Assembly (NCBI GenBank): GCA_016704275.1
Contig: JADJAK010000003.1
Location: 186,001 to 250,000, forward strand
DNA length: 64,000 bases
DNA from: Gemmatimonadota bacterium
GTDB taxonomy: Bacteria > Gemmatimonadota > Gemmatimonadetes > Gemmatimonadales > GWC2-71-9
Reading direction: 5' to 3'
The translations under genes were made by a program, and so were the position numbers. Positions 1 through 8,598 of the stretch are shown piece after piece. Numbering within the stretch: position 1 is the first letter of the stretch; each line of letters begins with the position of its first letter. The notes under the pieces are model-generated. The model saw nothing but the letters and a program-made list of their open reading frames with translations. It was not told the origin of the DNA and did no database searches.

Positions 1-1
1 A

Positions 2-277
2 CGGCACGCCCGGGTGCCACGCGAGCGACTCGCCGCGCTGCAGGCTCGGCTGACACCCGCGATGGAGCGCCGCGTGGCCCGTGATCGGGCACGCGTCGGC
101 CGTCTGGCCGGACAGCTCGATGCCCTGTCGCCGCTGGCGGTCCTCGGGCGCGGCTATGCCATGGCGCGCGACGCGGACGGGCGTGTCCTGCGGCGACAGG
201 CCGACCTGCCGCCCGGTACCCGATTCACCCTGACTGTTGCCGACGGCCCCGTGGCCGCCCGCGTGGAGGATGCATGA
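2..277 (+). CDS. xseA: Exodeoxyribonuclease VII large subunit, C-terminal fragment
   Basis: This is the last 91 codons of XseA; the gene begins upstream of the window. The product is the catalytic subunit of exonuclease VII, which degrades single-stranded DNA in mismatch repair and damage processing. The visible part has the typical C-terminal helix-rich region followed by the LSPLAVLGRGYA segment (here LDALSPLAVLGRGYAMARD), a family hallmark, and a short terminal beta segment. Its stop overlaps the xseB start (ATGA at 274-277), which fits translational coupling with the small subunit. The identification is firm despite truncation by the window edge. Confidence 0.92.
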   Translation, partial: RHARVPRERLAALQARLTPAMERRVARDRARVGRLAGQLDALSPLAVLGRGYAMARDADGRVLRRQADLPPGTRFTLTVADGPVAARVEDA

Positions 278-504
278 GCGATACCCCGACCCTGGGTCAG
301 GACCTTGCCCGACTCGAGGAAATTGTCCGCCGGCTGGAAGACGACGATCTCGCCCTCGAGGCCGCGCTGCAGCTCTTCGAGGAGGGCGTGACGCGGCTCA
401 AGACCGCCCAGTCGCGACTCGCCGTGGCCGAAGCGCGTGTGATGCAGGTGCTCCAGGATTCGGAACAGTCCGGCGGCCTGCGGCTTGAACCGCTTGATGG
501 CTGA
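274..504 (+). CDS. xseB: Exodeoxyribonuclease VII small subunit
   Basis: A 76-residue XseB, close to the usual family length of about 80. It binds the large subunit to form exonuclease VII in the cytoplasm. The sequence shows the family pattern LARLEEIVRRLEDDDLALEAALQLFEEGV, in which the LE.IV..LE....L.EAL..FE.G core is conserved and forms a helical hairpin. The start overlaps the xseA stop by 4 bp, and its 3' end overlaps ispA, so xseA-xseB-ispA are probably one transcript. Confidence 0.95.
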   Translation: MSDTPTLGQDLARLEEIVRRLEDDDLALEAALQLFEEGVTRLKTAQSRLAVAEARVMQVLQDSEQSGGLRLEPLDG

Positions 505-1408
505 GCAGGCCGACCACACGGCGCGGCGGGTGCTCGACGAGGCACGACGCCTCGTCGATGCGCGCCTGGAGGCCTGGGCCGAGCGGATGGCCGGCGAAGT
601 GCCGGGCCAGCTCGGCGAGGCGCTCGCGTACGCCCTCCGCAGCCCCGGGAAACGCGTCCGACCGGCGCTGCTCCTGAGCGCCGCGCGTGCCGTCGGTGGC
701 GACGCGATGGCGGTGCTCGAGGTGGCCACCGCCGTCGAAATCGTCCACACCTACTCGCTGGTGCACGACGACCTCCCGTGCATGGACGACGACGCCATGC
801 GTCGGGGCCGGCCGACCACCCACTGTGCCTTCGATGTGGCCACAGCCACCCGCGTGGGGTTCCTGCTCGTGCCGGTCGCCGCGGAGGCATTGGCGGAGGC
901 GGCCGAGTCCCTCGCGCTGGGTGCCGAGGCGCGCCGGGCGCTCGCCGAGGAGTTGTTCGAGGCGGGCGGAATTCGAGGAATGGTCGGCGGACAGTGGCTC
1001 GATCTCGAGGCGGAGAACCGCCAGTTGGACCTCCCGGGGCTGATGGCGGTACACCGAGGGAAGACTGGGGCACTGATCCGGTCGGCCCTGGTCCTCGGCG
1101 GGATCGCCGCGGGGGCCACGACCGCCCAGCTGGACGCCTTGCGCCGCTTTGGTGAGGAGATCGGGCTCGCCTTTCAGGTGGCCGATGACGTCCTCGATGC
1201 CACTGCGACAACCGAGGCGCTGGGCAAGACCGCCGGGCGCGATGCCGAACTCGCCAAGTCGACATACGTGGGGCTGCTGGGGGTCGAGGGAGCGCGGGCG
1301 GAGGCGGCCCGGCACCAGGCCCTCGCGATCACGGCCCTCACCGACGCCGGGCTCCCGACCGAGACCCTCGGCGCGCTCGCGCGGTATATTGTCTCAAGAG
1401 CATCCTGA
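485..1408 (+). CDS. ispA: Polyprenyl (farnesyl/geranylgeranyl) diphosphate synthase
   Basis: Condenses isopentenyl diphosphate with allylic diphosphates to make farnesyl-type diphosphates for undecaprenol and quinones. Both aspartate-rich motifs are present: the first, DDLPCMDDD, at residues 95-103, with the two-residue insertion typical of bacterial FPP synthases, followed by RRGRPTTH; the second, DDVLD, near 234. Length (307) is normal. An alternative start is the ATG at 497, which overlaps the xseB stop more tightly. The gene sits directly before dxs, a common arrangement joining prenyl synthesis to the MEP pathway. Exact product chain length cannot be read from the sequence. Confidence 0.92.
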   Translation: MNRLMAEQADHTARRVLDEARRLVDARLEAWAERMAGEVPGQLGEALAYALRSPGKRVRPALLLSAARAVGGDAMAVLEVATAVEIVHTYSLVHDDLPCMDDDAMRRGRPTTHCAFDVATATRVGFLLVPVAAEALAEAAESLALGAEARRALAEELFEAGGIRGMVGGQWLDLEAENRQLDLPGLMAVHRGKTGALIRSALVLGGIAAGATTAQLDALRRFGEEIGLAFQVADDVLDATATTEALGKTAGRDAELAKSTYVGLLGVEGARAEAARHQALAITALTDAGLPTETLGALARYIVSRAS

Positions 1409-1426
1409 CCCTTTTCCCTACGGGGA

Positions 1427-3322
1427 TTGACCGTGTCACTTCTCGCCCAGATTCAGGGCCCTGCCGATCTCAAGAAGCTCTCGCGTGACCAGCTGCCCCA
1501 GCTGGCCCAGGAGATTCGTGATCGTCTGATCGAGTGCTGTTCGATCACCGGCGGCCACATCGGTGCCTCCCTCGGTGTCGTCGAGCTGACGATTGCGCTC
1601 CTCTACGAGTTCGACTCGCCGACCGACAAGGTCGTCTGGGACGTCGGGCATCAGACCTACTCGTGGAAGCTGCTCACCGGCCGCAACGATGCGTTCCCGA
1701 CCTTGCGGACGAAGGGCGGCGTCTCGGGCTTCCTGAAGCGCGACGAGAGCCCGCATGACCAGTTCGGCGCGGGGCACGCCGGGACCGCCATGTCGGCGGC
1801 GCTCGGCATGGCCACGGCGCGCGACCTCAACGGCCTCGACTACAAGGTCGTCGCGGTCGTCGGCGACGGGGCCATGACCTGTGGGCTGTCCTACGAGGGG
1901 TTGAACAACGCCGGCCACTCCGATCGCGACATCGTCCTGATCGTCAACGACAACGGGATGAGCATCTCGCCCAATGTCGGCGGCATCTCGAAGATGCTGG
2001 GCGGGATCGTCGCCGATCCGCGCACCAATCGTCTCCGCGACCAGATCAAGAAGGTCACCCTCAAGCTCGGCGGCGTGTTCGGCGATGGCGTCGTCGAGTT
2101 CGCCAAGAACATCGAGGAGTCGGCCAAGAATCTCTTCTCCGAGGGGATGCTCTTCGAAGAACTCGGCTTCCGCTATTTCGGTCCGATCGACGGCCATGAC
2201 CTCGACAAGCTCACGGAGACGCTGGCGTTCGTGCGCAAGCTCGAGGGGCCGCGCGTCGTGCATGTGCTGACGGAGAAGGGAAAGGGCTTCTCGTTTGCCG
2301 AAGCCAATCGCGAGAAGTGGCATGGTCTGGCGGCGTATGACCCGATCACGGGTGAGGCGCGCAAGAAGGCCTCGGGGCCGCCGACCTGGACGCAGATCTT
2401 TGGCGACACGCTCGTCGCGCTCGGCAACGAACATCCGGAGCTCGCGGTGATCACCGCCGCAATGCCGAGCGGCACCGGCACGAACATCTTCGAGAAGGCG
2501 CATCCGACCCGCTTCTTCGATGTCGGCATCGCCGAAGGGCACGCGGTGACCTTCGCCGGTGGCCTGGCGACGCAGGGCATCCGTCCGGTCGTCGCCATCT
2601 ACTCGACGTTCCTCCAGCGCGCCTACGACAACATCATCCACGACATCGCGGTGCAGCATCTCCCGGTGATCTTCGCGATGGACCGCGCGGGGCTGGTGGG
2701 TGAGGACGGCCAGACCCACATGGGGTTGTATGACATCCCCTACATGCTGGCGGTGCCGGGACTGACCGTGATGGCGCCGAAGGATGCCGACGAGATGGTC
2801 GGCCTGATGCGCACGGCGCTCACGCTGGATGGCCCGGCCTGCCTGCGCTATCCGCGCGACAAGGCGCCGACCGATCCGAATCCGGTGGCGTCGGTGCCCG
2901 CCGTGCCCTACGGCACGTGGGAATTGCTCACCCCGGGGCGCGACGTCGCGATTCTCGGCGTTGGCACGATGGCGTTGCCAGGGCAGGAAGCGGCCGAACT
3001 CCTTCGCGCCCAGGGCATCGAGGCGGCCGCCGTCAACGCCCGCTTCATCAAGCCGGTGGACGAGGCGATGATCGAGGAGCTGGCGCGCGATTGTCGGCTC
3101 TTCGTGACCGTCGAGGAGGGGAGTGTCGTGAACGGCTTTGGCGCGATGCTGGCCGAGCGGATGCAGCGCACCCACCCCGAAGTGCGAGTGATCGCCATCG
3201 GCATCGCGGACGAGCTGATCCTGCAGGCGCCGCGCACCGAGCAGCTCGAGGCGTACGATCTCACCGCGACGGGGATTGCCCGGCGCACCACCGAGGCACT
3301 GCGCACCGCCCTGGTGCGCTGA
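1427..3322 (+). CDS. dxs: 1-deoxy-D-xylulose-5-phosphate synthase
   Basis: Thiamine diphosphate enzyme that joins pyruvate and glyceraldehyde 3-phosphate, the first step of the MEP isoprenoid pathway. It has the N-terminal VWDVGHQTY segment, the ThDP motif beginning GDGAMTCGLSYEGLNNA near residue 146 and ending in NDN, and the transketolase-like motif FAMDRAGLVGEDGQTHMG near 419. Length about 630 is normal. The listed start is TTG at 1427; a GTG at 1433 is better placed behind the GGGG at 1422-1425 and may be the true start. Dxr, the next enzyme of the pathway, lies at 37514-38650 in the same window. Confidence 0.96.
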   Translation: MTVSLLAQIQGPADLKKLSRDQLPQLAQEIRDRLIECCSITGGHIGASLGVVELTIALLYEFDSPTDKVVWDVGHQTYSWKLLTGRNDAFPTLRTKGGVSGFLKRDESPHDQFGAGHAGTAMSAALGMATARDLNGLDYKVVAVVGDGAMTCGLSYEGLNNAGHSDRDIVLIVNDNGMSISPNVGGISKMLGGIVADPRTNRLRDQIKKVTLKLGGVFGDGVVEFAKNIEESAKNLFSEGMLFEELGFRYFGPIDGHDLDKLTETLAFVRKLEGPRVVHVLTEKGKGFSFAEANREKWHGLAAYDPITGEARKKASGPPTWTQIFGDTLVALGNEHPELAVITAAMPSGTGTNIFEKAHPTRFFDVGIAEGHAVTFAGGLATQGIRPVVAIYSTFLQRAYDNIIHDIAVQHLPVIFAMDRAGLVGEDGQTHMGLYDIPYMLAVPGLTVMAPKDADEMVGLMRTALTLDGPACLRYPRDKAPTDPNPVASVPAVPYGTWELLTPGRDVAILGVGTMALPGQEAAELLRAQGIEAAAVNARFIKPVDEAMIEELARDCRLFVTVEEGSVVNGFGAMLAERMQRTHPEVRVIAIGIADELILQAPRTEQLEAYDLTATGIARRTTEALRTALVR

Positions 3323-4193
3323 GACGCTCCTGCGCATCGGCCTCGTCGGAAACCCGCGCTACGCCGACCTGCGGGTCGCGCTCGCCGACACGGCGCGGAT
3401 CGCCGCGGCGCGCGGGTGGTCGCTCACCGGCTCAGCGGAGCTGGCCGAAATGGCGCCGGTCCCGCTGGCGCCGTTCGACCCCGCCGAGATCGACCTGCTG
3501 GTCACCTTCGGCGGTGACGGCACCTTGCTCCGCGGCGCCCGGCAATTGCACGGCCGCGAAGTCCCCATCCTCGGCGTCAACTTCGGGCGCGTCGGCTTCC
3601 TGACCTCCGTCGCGCGTGACGGCGTGGTCGAGGCGCTCACGGCGATCGCTGCCGGAGAGCACCGGCTGTCGCCACGCGCCGCCCTCCACGCCACGATCGT
3701 GGACGCCGCCGGCACCATCGTCACCGAACAGACCGCCCTCAATGACGTCGTGCTCCACAAGGGCGGTGTGGCCCGTGTGGTGCGCTTCCAGGTGTTGATC
3801 GATGGCGAGCCGATGGGCCCCGTCTCGGCGGACGGGCTGGTCATCGCCTCACCGACCGGATCGACGGCGTACTCGTTGTCGGCTGGGGGCCCCGTCATCG
3901 TGCCAACGCTCGATGCGATGATCGTCACGCCGATCTGCGCCCATTCCCTCGGCGTGCGGCCAATCGTCACACGGGGCGACACGCTGGTCCGCATCGAGCC
4001 GCTGGAGCCCCGTGCCGCCGACCTGCTCGTTTCCTTCGATGGCCAGGAAACGGCGTCGCTCGGGACCGAGCAGGCCCTCGAGGTCCGCCCGGCGCCGACC
4101 CGCGTCATTCTCGTCCGCTTCGGCGATCCTGGGTTCTTTCGCCGGCTCCGCGACAAGCTGCACTGGGGCGACCTCTCCGACCGCGAGCAGTGA
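3276..4193 (+). CDS. nadK: NAD kinase
   Basis: Phosphorylates NAD to NADP. The three family motifs are clear: FGGDGTLLRG near residue 79, the NDVVLHKG segment near 155, and the DGLVIASPTGSTAYSLSAGG block after it. The first ATG in frame (3276) overlaps the dxs 3' end by 47 bp and gives an N-terminus without family similarity; homology begins at LRIGLVGNP, so the real start may be a non-ATG codon near 3330 (a CTG is in frame there). The next gene, recN, overlaps by a TGATG junction, and the nadK-recN pair is common in bacteria. Confidence 0.93.
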   Translation: MPGAPPRHCAPPWCAETLLRIGLVGNPRYADLRVALADTARIAAARGWSLTGSAELAEMAPVPLAPFDPAEIDLLVTFGGDGTLLRGARQLHGREVPILGVNFGRVGFLTSVARDGVVEALTAIAAGEHRLSPRAALHATIVDAAGTIVTEQTALNDVVLHKGGVARVVRFQVLIDGEPMGPVSADGLVIASPTGSTAYSLSAGGPVIVPTLDAMIVTPICAHSLGVRPIVTRGDTLVRIEPLEPRAADLLVSFDGQETASLGTEQALEVRPAPTRVILVRFGDPGFFRRLRDKLHWGDLSDREQ

Positions 4194-5854
4194 TGCTTGC
4201 CTCCCTGCGGGTGCGGGACCTCGCCACCATCGCCGACGTGACCCTCGAACTCGGCGAGGGCCTCAATGTCCTCACCGGCGAGACCGGCGCTGGCAAGTCG
4301 ATGCTGGTCGATGCGCTCGCCCTGCTGCTCGGCGATCGCGCTGACCGGGCGGCGGTGCGTCCGGGTGCGACGAAGGCAGTGGTCGAGGGTGCCATCAGCG
4401 GCGTGCCGCGGGCGGCGCTGCGGCAGTTGGAGGCCTCCGGACTCGATGCGGAGGAGACGCTGGTGATCCGGCGCGAGGTGACCGCCGAAGGGCGATCGCG
4501 CGCGTGGATCAACGGCTCGCCCACGACGGCAGGGGTGCTCGCCACCCTCGGCGCCACGCTGGTCGACCTGCACGGCCAGCACCAGACGCTGCAGCTCCTC
4601 GAGGCGGCCGAACAGCGAGCGCTCGTCGACGCCTTTGCCGATGCCGGCCCCGCAGCCGAGGCGGTGGCGCAGGCGTGGCGCGATGCCGCGATGCTGCGCA
4701 CCGAACGGGAACTGCTCGTGGGGCGTCGCGATGAGGCGATGCGCCGCGCCGATTGGCTGCGCCACGTCGTGGAGGAAGTCGACGGTGCGAAGCTCCTGGC
4801 CGGCGAAGAGGAAGCGCTCGACCGGGACATTGCGCGGCTGGCGCAGGCCGGGACGCTCGGCGAGGAGGCCCGCCGATTGGCCGATGCCCTCGATGGCGAC
4901 GACGCCTCGGCCCGCACCGCCATCGGCCGCGCGGAGCGGGCGCTGAATGGATTGGAACGGCACGACCCATCCGTGGGCGAGTGGCGGGCACTCCTCGATG
5001 GTGCCTATGCCCAGCTCGACGAGTTGGCGCGGTCCGCGGCGGCGTACGCCGATGCCATCGCCGAGGAACCGGCGCGACTCGGTGAACTCGAGCGGCGTCG
5101 CGATCTCCTCTTCGCGCTCAAGCGGAAGCATGGCGCCACCCTCGCCGACGTCCTGGCCACCCGCGACAACGCGCGTGCCGAGCTCGACCTGCTGGACAGC
5201 GCCGCGTTTGATCTTCGCGCGCTGGAGGCACGCGCCGCCGCGGCGGATGCGGCGCTCCGTGCGCTGGCGGCCGATCTCACCGGAAAGCGAACTGCCGCCG
5301 CAGAACGGTTGGCACGCGAGGTGACGCGATTGCTCCCCGAGCTGGGCCTTGTTGGTGGCCGCTTCCGCGTCACGCTCCAGTCGATGCCTGAGGTGCGTGA
5401 ACACGGCGCCGAGGAGGTGACCTTCGAGGTGCAGTTGAATGCGGGGATGGAACCGAGGCCGCTGGCACGAGTCGCCTCCGGCGGAGAGCTCTCGCGCCTG
5501 ATGCTCGCGCTGAAGGTCGTGCTGGCGCGAGCCGATGCCGTCCCGACGCTGGTCTTCGACGAGATCGATCAGGGGATCGGCGGGGAAGTGGGCGGACGCG
5601 TAGGCGCGGCGCTCGCCCAGGTTGCCCTCCGGCATCAGGTGCTCGTGATCACCCACCTGCCACAGATCGCCGCCCGCGGCGACCGACACCTGCGCATCGC
5701 GAAGGCCACACGGGATGGCATGGCGACGTCGGACGTGACGCGACTCCACGGCGAGGACCGCGTGCTGGAGCTGGCGCGGATGTTGGGGGGAGATGGCGAG
5801 GCGGAACGCGGCCTCGCGCGCGCGCTGCTGGGAGAGGGCGTCAGCGCCCGGTGA
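4193..5854 (+). CDS. recN: DNA repair protein RecN
   Basis: An SMC-like ATPase that acts early in double-strand break repair. Walker A (TGETGAGKSMLVDAL) is near residues 28-42, the ABC signature SGGELSRLMLALK near 428 and Walker B LVFDEIDQGIGG near 452, with a long helical middle typical of the coiled-coil arms. Length 553 matches the family. ATG at 4193 shares its A with the nadK stop (TGATG); a GTG at 4190 is also in frame. The 3' end overlaps the convergent gene at 5841 by 14 bp. Confidence 0.96.
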   Translation: MLASLRVRDLATIADVTLELGEGLNVLTGETGAGKSMLVDALALLLGDRADRAAVRPGATKAVVEGAISGVPRAALRQLEASGLDAEETLVIRREVTAEGRSRAWINGSPTTAGVLATLGATLVDLHGQHQTLQLLEAAEQRALVDAFADAGPAAEAVAQAWRDAAMLRTERELLVGRRDEAMRRADWLRHVVEEVDGAKLLAGEEEALDRDIARLAQAGTLGEEARRLADALDGDDASARTAIGRAERALNGLERHDPSVGEWRALLDGAYAQLDELARSAAAYADAIAEEPARLGELERRRDLLFALKRKHGATLADVLATRDNARAELDLLDSAAFDLRALEARAAAADAALRALAADLTGKRTAAAERLAREVTRLLPELGLVGGRFRVTLQSMPEVREHGAEEVTFEVQLNAGMEPRPLARVASGGELSRLMLALKVVLARADAVPTLVFDEIDQGIGGEVGGRVGAALAQVALRHQVLVITHLPQIAARGDRHLRIAKATRDGMATSDVTRLHGEDRVLELARMLGGDGEAERGLARALLGEGVSAR

Positions 5855-7400
5855 TCGGCTTGTAGACCCGCAGCACCATCCGCGAGGTGAGCGGCGTGGC
5901 GACGACACCGGCACTGCTCGCCACCGTGCGCTCGATCGAGAAGCCCGCCTCCACCGGCATCTTCAGCAGCCCCTCGCGATTCTTTCCATCATGCACAAAG
6001 CTGAGGCCGACACCGACGCGCGTTGCATTGGCGGCGGTGCCGTTGACCAGGGTGGCGAGATCGAGGCCGGCGATCGCCTGCGTCGGATCGGCCCATGCCA
6101 ACCGATCGGCACCGCGGCGCTGATATTGGAGCAGCGCGGTGAGTGCGAAGTGCGGCACGATCCGATAGAACGGTTGCGCGGTCACCGTGAGCAGGTCGCC
6201 AGGATTGCGCGCGAACAGCGCCGTGACCCGCGATGGTCGCAGCAACTGGTCGCGCGTGCCCGGCTGTTCCGCCGAGGTCCCCGAAAGCTGCAGTGTCATC
6301 AGCGCGCTGCCACGCACCCCGAATCGTCCTCGCCCCAGTTCGGCGACGCCACCGAACTCCACGTCCGGTTGGCCGTCACCGGTGCCTTGATCGAGGAGAT
6401 AGCCCGCGCGCGGGGCACTCCCGGTCGAGAGCCGCGCGCCCGCGCGTGCCCAAACGCCAAGCCAGTGCGCATCGCCCGGCGACCCACGCCGGAGCACCTC
6501 TGCAGTGAGGGCGAGCTCGACATCGCCGAGGCCCACCGGCGGAATGTCTTCGGGCCTCGTGATGCCGAAGCCGGTCGGGGCAGCCAGCAGCGCGTCGAGA
6601 TCACTGCTGGTCAACACCGCGGCCGGGAGCGCCGGCGCCGCGCTGATGGTCTGGCCTGCAAGCGCGCCGCCGAGGGTCGCGTCGAGGGCCGTGATCGCGG
6701 CCAGCACGGCCGTGCCGTCGGCGCTCGATGCGGTGGGCAGCACGGCCGATCCTGAGACGGGATCGGCGAGCAGCGTGAAGAGTCCATCGCGCAACGAGGT
6801 GCCCTGGCCGAGGGTCTGTTGCGCGAGGGCAAGCTGCGTCGGGTTCGTGAACGCACCACTCGCGATCCGCCCGCTCAGTGCCGTGAGCGCCTCGTCGAAT
6901 GCCGTGAAGAACGCCGTGGTCTGGGCAATACCGGCGGCCGTGCCCAGCGAGGCATCGGCGGGATTGAGTCCTGCCGATGCCCCGGCCGCATCAGTGCGGA
7001 GTTGGAGCTGGGTACGCGCCGAGACGATCGGCACGGTGACGGCGAAGGTCAGCCGACGGGTGAGGCCAACCGCGAGCCCGAGCGACGCGACGCCACGCTG
7101 TTGCTCGGCGATGGCCGTCAGGCCTCCGAGCGTGAGCGGCGCCGATGCACGGCCGAGGACGCGGGCGAGACTGGCCTCGGCATTGGCGAGGAGGGGAGTG
7201 GCGGCGGCGTCGAGTGAACCGATGGTGAGCCGGCTCCCCAGCTCCCGCCGCACGCCGTCGATCCGGAGCTGGTCGGTCGGGAAGAACGCCCCGCCCAGCT
7301 CAATGCGGAGGACGCCCGCAGGGGCCGTCATCAGCGGGAGCTGCGCCTGGGCGGTGCACACCGGGGCCAGCAACAGGGCGGGAACGAGGCGGCGGATCAT
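5841..7400 (-). CDS. Predicted outer-membrane beta-barrel protein, function unknown
   Basis: I do not recognise a named family. The 519-residue product begins with a clear Sec signal peptide (MIRRLVPALLLAPVCTAQAQ) and then shows alternating polar/hydrophobic stretches such as RLTFAVTVPIVSARTQLQL and late segments VALTALLQYQRRG-like and VGVGLSFVHDG, as expected of beta strands in an outer-membrane barrel. The frame stays open upstream to 7550, but that extension would run through the tRNA-Leu gene, so the ATG at 7400 is chosen. It converges on recN with a 14-bp overlap. Transport or surface function is only an inference. Confidence 0.7.
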   Translation of the reverse strand: MIRRLVPALLLAPVCTAQAQLPLMTAPAGVLRIELGGAFFPTDQLRIDGVRRELGSRLTIGSLDAAATPLLANAEASLARVLGRASAPLTLGGLTAIAEQQRGVASLGLAVGLTRRLTFAVTVPIVSARTQLQLRTDAAGASAGLNPADASLGTAAGIAQTTAFFTAFDEALTALSGRIASGAFTNPTQLALAQQTLGQGTSLRDGLFTLLADPVSGSAVLPTASSADGTAVLAAITALDATLGGALAGQTISAAPALPAAVLTSSDLDALLAAPTGFGITRPEDIPPVGLGDVELALTAEVLRRGSPGDAHWLGVWARAGARLSTGSAPRAGYLLDQGTGDGQPDVEFGGVAELGRGRFGVRGSALMTLQLSGTSAEQPGTRDQLLRPSRVTALFARNPGDLLTVTAQPFYRIVPHFALTALLQYQRRGADRLAWADPTQAIAGLDLATLVNGTAANATRVGVGLSFVHDGKNREGLLKMPVEAGFSIERTVASSAGVVATPLTSRMVLRVYKPITGR

Positions 7401-7459
7401 CGCCGTCGAAGATAGCGGCATCGGCGCGAGGCGGCCCTCGGTAGCATATTGGTGCCGTG

Positions 7460-7542
7460 GCTCGGGTGGCGGAATGGTAGACGCAGGGGACTTAAAATCC
7501 CCAGGGGGCAACCCCGTCCCGGTTCGAGTCCGGGCCCGAGTA
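7460..7542 (+). tRNA. tRNA-Leu (anticodon UAA)
   Basis: An 83-nt class II tRNA. The acceptor stem pairs 7460-7466 (GCTCGGG) with 7535-7541 (CCCGAGT), with a G-U closing pair and discriminator A at 7542. The anticodon arm reads GGGGA-CTTAAAA-TCCCC, giving anticodon TAA. A variable arm GGGGGCAACCCC follows, and the T arm contains GGTTCGAGTCC. CCA is not encoded. The gene lies between the outer-membrane protein and the pilus-like cluster, so it is a potential integration site, although no duplicated tRNA end was seen nearby. Confidence 0.95.
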
Positions 7543-7567
7543 TGACTCAACGAGGGGAGATTGCGGC

Positions 7568-8017
7568 ATGGCCCGGTCGAGGCGTGGCTTTACGTTGATT
7601 GAATTGCTGGTCGTGGTGCTCATCGTCGGCATTCTCGCGACGATCGCCCTGCCCAGGCTTCAGTACGTTCGCGAAAAGGCCTTTCGGGCCTCGATGCTCT
7701 CCGACCTGCACAACCTGGTCTCAGCGCAGGAAGGCCACCTTTCGGTGGTCGGGGATTACGCGGGCGGAATCGCCGCGTCGCAGGTGCTGGTGCCGGGCAA
7801 TGGCGGGCGAGTTGCCCTGACACCGAGCCCCGGGAATCAGATCACCGTCAGCCTCGCCCCTGGCCCCACGCCCATGACATCAGGCGGGTGGTCGGCTGTC
7901 GCGACCAATCCGGGGATCTCGTCGGGCGTGCAGAGCCACTGCGGCATCTTCATGGGGCCGGTGTCCGCCTCGCCCAACGCCGCGGTGACCCAGAGCGGCG
8001 TCCCCGCCTGCTACTAG
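7568..8017 (+). CDS. Type IV pilin-like protein, unit 1
   Basis: A 149-residue prepilin. The short basic leader MARSRRG is followed by FTLIELLVVVLIVGILATIALPRLQ, the class-III prepilin peptidase site (cleavage after G, Glu at +5) and hydrophobic helix. The rest resembles small PilA/pseudopilins. The C-terminal half carries GGWSA, CGIFMG and a terminal VPACY; the two cysteines probably form the C-terminal disulfide loop. A close paralogue lies at 8599 and a divergent one at 9590. Its TAG stop shares the CTAG tetramer 8014-8017 with the convergent partner gene. Whether it is a major pilin, minor pilin or pseudopilin cannot be decided. Confidence 0.85.
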   Translation: MARSRRGFTLIELLVVVLIVGILATIALPRLQYVREKAFRASMLSDLHNLVSAQEGHLSVVGDYAGGIAASQVLVPGNGGRVALTPSPGNQITVSLAPGPTPMTSGGWSAVATNPGISSGVQSHCGIFMGPVSASPNAAVTQSGVPACY

Positions 8018-8505
8018 CGCTGACGGGGTGGGGCGACGGCGGCCGTGCCCAGAAACGAGTCGCTGTTCATCCGGTCGGTCAGTTGCAGGAGCGTGCCTGA
8101 CGCGCGGCTTTCCAGTACGTAGCCGCCGCCGTCGGTGACCCGAAAGGTCACGTCCTCTTCCACCGATCCGGCCTGTTCCAACGAAGTCGGCAAGCGCCCG
8201 TTCGATTGTCGATACGCGTCAACACGGGCCCGCTCCAGGTAGAGCGCGAATCGAGTCCGCGCCTCGGCGGCAGCCGGCGTGAGCGGGGCGGCGGGGTCGG
8301 GGGCAAAGACCGCCGCGGGCCTCGCGATCCAGAGCCACCCCAGCACGCAAGCGGCGAGAATCCCAATGAAGATGGTGGCCGGGTGCGTCCCGTTCCGAGG
8401 CGGGGGTTGCTGGCGCCGTTGTGTCTCGGCCGCCTCGGCACGCTGCGAATCCGCCACCGCCTGCAGCGCCTCGACCAGGTCTTTTCGTCGGTTCTCCTGC
8501 GTCAT
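8014..8505 (-). CDS. Single-span membrane partner of pilin, unit 1
   Basis: Unrecognised 163-residue protein. It has a charged N-terminal region (about 45 residues, Q/R-rich), one membrane helix (IFIGILAACVLGWLWIARPA) and a C-terminal domain with RFALYLERARVDAYRQSNG, RLPTSLEQAG and an end signature DRMNSDSFLG. The YR..NGRLP..L..AG pattern recalls the globular part of pseudopilins, but there is no prepilin leader. Two paralogues follow at 9042 and 10040, each paired with a pilin-like gene. The protein is probably anchored in the inner membrane with the C-terminal domain outside. Assigning it to the pilus machinery is an inference from its constant pairing. Confidence 0.7.
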   Translation of the reverse strand: MTQENRRKDLVEALQAVADSQRAEAAETQRRQQPPPRNGTHPATIFIGILAACVLGWLWIARPAAVFAPDPAAPLTPAAAEARTRFALYLERARVDAYRQSNGRLPTSLEQAGSVEEDVTFRVTDGGGYVLESRASGTLLQLTDRMNSDSFLGTAAVAPPRQR

Positions 8506-8598
8506 CTATCCTCCAAAACGCACCAGGGCGTATTGCGTGGCAGCCGCCGCCCAGCGACTATGCAGGCATATGCTACCCTCGCCTTCCGCATCCTCGCT

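Noticed and set aside
3359..5914. Very long minus-strand open frame opposite nadK and recN
   Set aside because: Both plus-strand genes have full family motifs; the antisense frame is open only because of high GC and has a biased, motif-free composition. Similar shadows opposite dxs, rpsA, the Mo subunit, pnp and the M14 gene were rejected for the same reason.
7401..7550. Upstream extension of the outer-membrane protein frame through the tRNA-Leu gene
   Set aside because: It would translate the complement of the tRNA, and a clear signal peptide begins at the ATG at 7400.
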